From contig NZ_LMRP01000003.1 of assembly GCF_001426185.1 (NCBI RefSeq), positions 434,001 through 498,000 on the forward strand: a stretch of 64,000 nt of DNA. The letters are read 5' to 3'. The notes under the pieces were generated by a model. The model did no database searches. It saw only the letters and a list, made by a program, of their open reading frames with translations, and had not been told where the DNA came from. The stretch comes from Rhodococcus sp. Leaf247 (lineage in GTDB: Bacteria > Actinomycetota > Actinomycetes > Mycobacteriales > Mycobacteriaceae). Each line of letters begins with the position of its first letter. The first letter of the stretch is position 1. A program made the translations under genes and the position numbers. Shown here piece by piece: positions 62,285 through 64,000 of the stretch.

Positions 62285-63726
62285 CGGCCGTAGACCTTCG
62301 TCAGCAGCAATCGAGCGACTGTGACATCGCGCTTCTTCCGCGTCATCGTCACCAGGCCGAGCGGGGCTGCGAAACGCTGCTTGGTGACCGACTTGACCCT
62401 CGAGAATTCGCGGAGTCCGTCGGCGCCGTGGATGCGACCGAACCCGGAGTCGCCGACACCGCCGAACGGAAGTGCTCCCACGGCGGCGAAGCCCAGGACG
62501 GAGTTGATCGTGACGACACCGACCCGCAATCGGTCCGCCGCGCGCTCTGCCGCTGCTGCCGACGCCGTGAACACGGAGGCGCCGAGGCCGTACTTCGAGG
62601 CGTTGGCCTTCTCGATTCCCTCGTCCAGGTCGCGGATCCGGTTCACCACCACGGTCGGGCCGAACGTCTCCTCGGCGACGGCCGAACTGTCCTCGGGAAC
62701 GTCGACCAGCACGATCGGGTCGACGAACGGTGCCCTGATCGAGTCGATTCCACCCACCACGGCGCGGCCGCCGCGTGCGAGAGCGTCCTCGACCTGATCG
62801 CGCACGATGTCCACCTGCTTCGGCAACGTCATGCGTCCGTACTGCGAGTCGTCCGCGTCGCCGACCCGTAGTCCGCGGACACGGGAGGTGAGGGCCGCCA
62901 TGAACTTGTCGGCCACCTCGTCGACGACGTAGATGCGCTCGACACCCGCGCAGGTCTGACCCGCATTGCCCATGGCGCCGAACGCCGCGAAGGTGGCCGC
63001 CGCCTCGATGTCGGCGGTCGCGTCGACGATGAGCGCGTCCTTGCCCCCACCTTCGACGACGATCGGTGTCAACGTCTCCGCGCATACCGCCATCACCTTC
63101 TTGGCCGTCGCCGTCGACCCGGTGAACGCGAGCTTGTCCACGCCGGATCGACACAGCGCCTCGCCGACTCGGCCGTCACCGGTCACCGTCTGCAGCACCT
63201 GGTGCGGTGCCGCGAGCGACGCCCACGCGTCGGCAAGCCAGAGTCCGGTGCGGGGAGTCAGCTCGCTGGGCTTGAACACCACCGTGTTGCCGGCGGCCAT
63301 GGAGTACGCGATCGAGCCCATCGGCGTGTAGACCGGGTAGTTCCACGGGCCGATGACACCGACGACACCCATCGGCTGATAGCGCACGGACGCAGCATGA
63401 TTGATGCTGACGACACCCGGATACACCGATCGCTCCCGCAGCACACGGCGCGCGTTCTTGGCCGCCCATGTCAGGTGTTCGACCGCGAGCATCACCTCGA
63501 GGAGGGCGTCGTCCTTCGGTTTGCCCGTCTCCTCCCGCATCGTGTCGATGAGAGAAGCGGAGGTCCGCGCGATCGTCGATCGGAACTCGAGCAGCCAGCC
63601 CTTGCGGTCCGCGTAGTCCAACCGACCCCACCACTGGAACGCATCGCGGGCGCGGGCGACGGCGGCTGTCACCTCCCCGTCGGGCGATGTCTCGGTCGTG
63701 CGGTCCGGAGAGTGCTGGACGGTCAT
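62281..63726 (-). CDS. NAD(P)-dependent aldehyde dehydrogenase
   Basis: Oxidises an aldehyde to a carboxylate. The 481 residues include the Rossmann loop FTGSTATAKKVM (201-212), the general base Glu225 in VVEGGGKDA, the nucleophile Cys259 in GQTCAG, and EETFGPTVVV near the end. The wording of the motifs (GPWNYPVYTPMG, KPSELTPRTG) fits the succinic-semialdehyde/fatty-aldehyde group, but substrate is not determined. It is coupled to the MpaB-like gene. An imperfect inverted repeat, GTGTACC (63748-63754) and GGTGACAC (63764-63771), lies just upstream. Confidence 0.9.
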   Translation of the reverse strand: MTVQHSPDRTTETSPDGEVTAAVARARDAFQWWGRLDYADRKGWLLEFRSTIARTSASLIDTMREETGKPKDDALLEVMLAVEHLTWAAKNARRVLRERSVYPGVVSINHAASVRYQPMGVVGVIGPWNYPVYTPMGSIAYSMAAGNTVVFKPSELTPRTGLWLADAWASLAAPHQVLQTVTGDGRVGEALCRSGVDKLAFTGSTATAKKVMAVCAETLTPIVVEGGGKDALIVDATADIEAAATFAAFGAMGNAGQTCAGVERIYVVDEVADKFMAALTSRVRGLRVGDADDSQYGRMTLPKQVDIVRDQVEDALARGGRAVVGGIDSIRAPFVDPIVLVDVPEDSSAVAEETFGPTVVVNRIRDLDEGIEKANASKYGLGASVFTASAAAAERAADRLRVGVVTINSVLGFAAVGALPFGGVGDSGFGRIHGADGLREFSRVKSVTKQRFAAPLGLVTMTRKKRDVTVARLLLTKVYGR

Positions 63727-63770
63727 CTATATCCCTCGATCGCGCGGGTGTACCACTGTGATCGGTGACA

Positions 63771-64000
63771 CTATGACTCTTCTGCGTCCGTAACAATGAC
63801 CGAGCCGACCGTGGTCGGTGACTCCTGAGCAACGCGAAGGTGCAGACGGTCGATGTCGACCGGCGCTCCCGACGCTGTCGTCACGGAGACTCGCACCGTG
63901 TCGCCACTGTCCTCGTCGACAACCGACAGCGGAGCCGATTCCTGGAGATACGTGTCGCCCCACTGCATCAGGCTCAGGACGATAGGCACCAGATCGTCAC
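63771..64000 (-). CDS. HxlR-family regulator, C-terminal part (runs off the window)
   Basis: The frame is open to the window edge, so only the last ~75 residues are visible. DLVPIVLSLMQWGDTYLQES resembles the end of the winged helix-turn-helix domain of HxlR proteins (LxPVLxALxxWGDRWL), followed by a small C-terminal domain (VRVSVTTASGAPVDIDRLHLRVAQE). The in-frame GTG at 63989 is probably internal. It lies 44 bp upstream of the aldehyde dehydrogenase on the same strand and may control it. Confidence 0.6.
   Translation of the reverse strand, partial: DDLVPIVLSLMQWGDTYLQESAPLSVVDEDSGDTVRVSVTTASGAPVDIDRLHLRVAQESPTTVGSVIVTDAEES

Overview
The window is high-GC actinobacterial chromosome. Gene content and order follow the stretch of the Mycobacterium tuberculosis chromosome from hisE/hisG (Rv2122c-Rv2121c) through the Pup-proteasome region, tat, helY, the cobalamin genes and fxsA to rbpA (Rv2050). 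Together with pupylation, many leaderless starts and a mycobacterial-type SOS box, this points to Mycobacteriales, most likely Rhodococcus or a close relative. The genus is inference.

Layout. 1-6.4 kb: hisE, hisG, a thioesterase-like gene and a RecB-family nuclease, the tRNA m1A58 methyltransferase trmI, the proteasomal ATPase mpa and a Nudix hydrolase. 6.4-14.9 kb: dop, pup, prcB, prcA, an opposing PAP2/lipid-kinase fusion, pafA, pafB and pafC; with mpa this is the whole pupylation and proteasome set plus the DNA-damage regulators PafBC. 14.9-24.2 kb: tatA, tatC, helY, a DUF4333 membrane protein, a 5'-3' exonuclease, a Xaa-Pro peptidase, a maleylpyruvate-isomerase-like protein, an alpha/beta hydrolase and a divergent TetR regulator with twin palindromic operators. 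24.2-35.6 kb: an aerobic cobalamin block (cobL, cobM, cobK rightward; cobG, cobH, cobIJ leftward; cobN rightward behind a cobalamin riboswitch), flanked by two split-barrel F420-type oxidoreductases. 35.7-37.3 kb: a 13E12-type HNH nuclease behind an SOS box, broken by a 67-bp tandem duplication. 37.3-46.7 kb: a TldD/TldE pair, a TSUP permease, a two-component system, fxsA, an amidohydrolase and lnt. 46.7-60.5 kb: one 13.5-kb gene for a four-module NRPS. 60.5-64 kb: rbpA, a small zinc-ribbon protein, an MpaB/DUF2236 protein, an aldehyde dehydrogenase and the tail of an HxlR regulator.

How the genes work together. Dop deamidates Pup, PafA ligates it to substrates, Mpa unfolds them into the PrcBA core, and Dop removes Pup. 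The cob genes make the corrin ring and insert cobalt, with cobN under riboswitch control. PafBC activate DNA-damage promoters, and a near-consensus PafBC-type promoter lies in front of the RecB-like nuclease in the same window.

The most unusual element is the NRPS. It lies between lnt and rbpA, where mycobacteria carry the polyprenol-phosphate mannose synthase domain of Ppm1. Its first module and terminal thioesterase resemble EntF and its first adenylation domain has a textbook serine code. The three internal modules form a separate, mutually similar family with codes I cannot assign. No MbtH, aryl-acid, tailoring, transport or IdeR-box elements were seen nearby, so the product is unknown.
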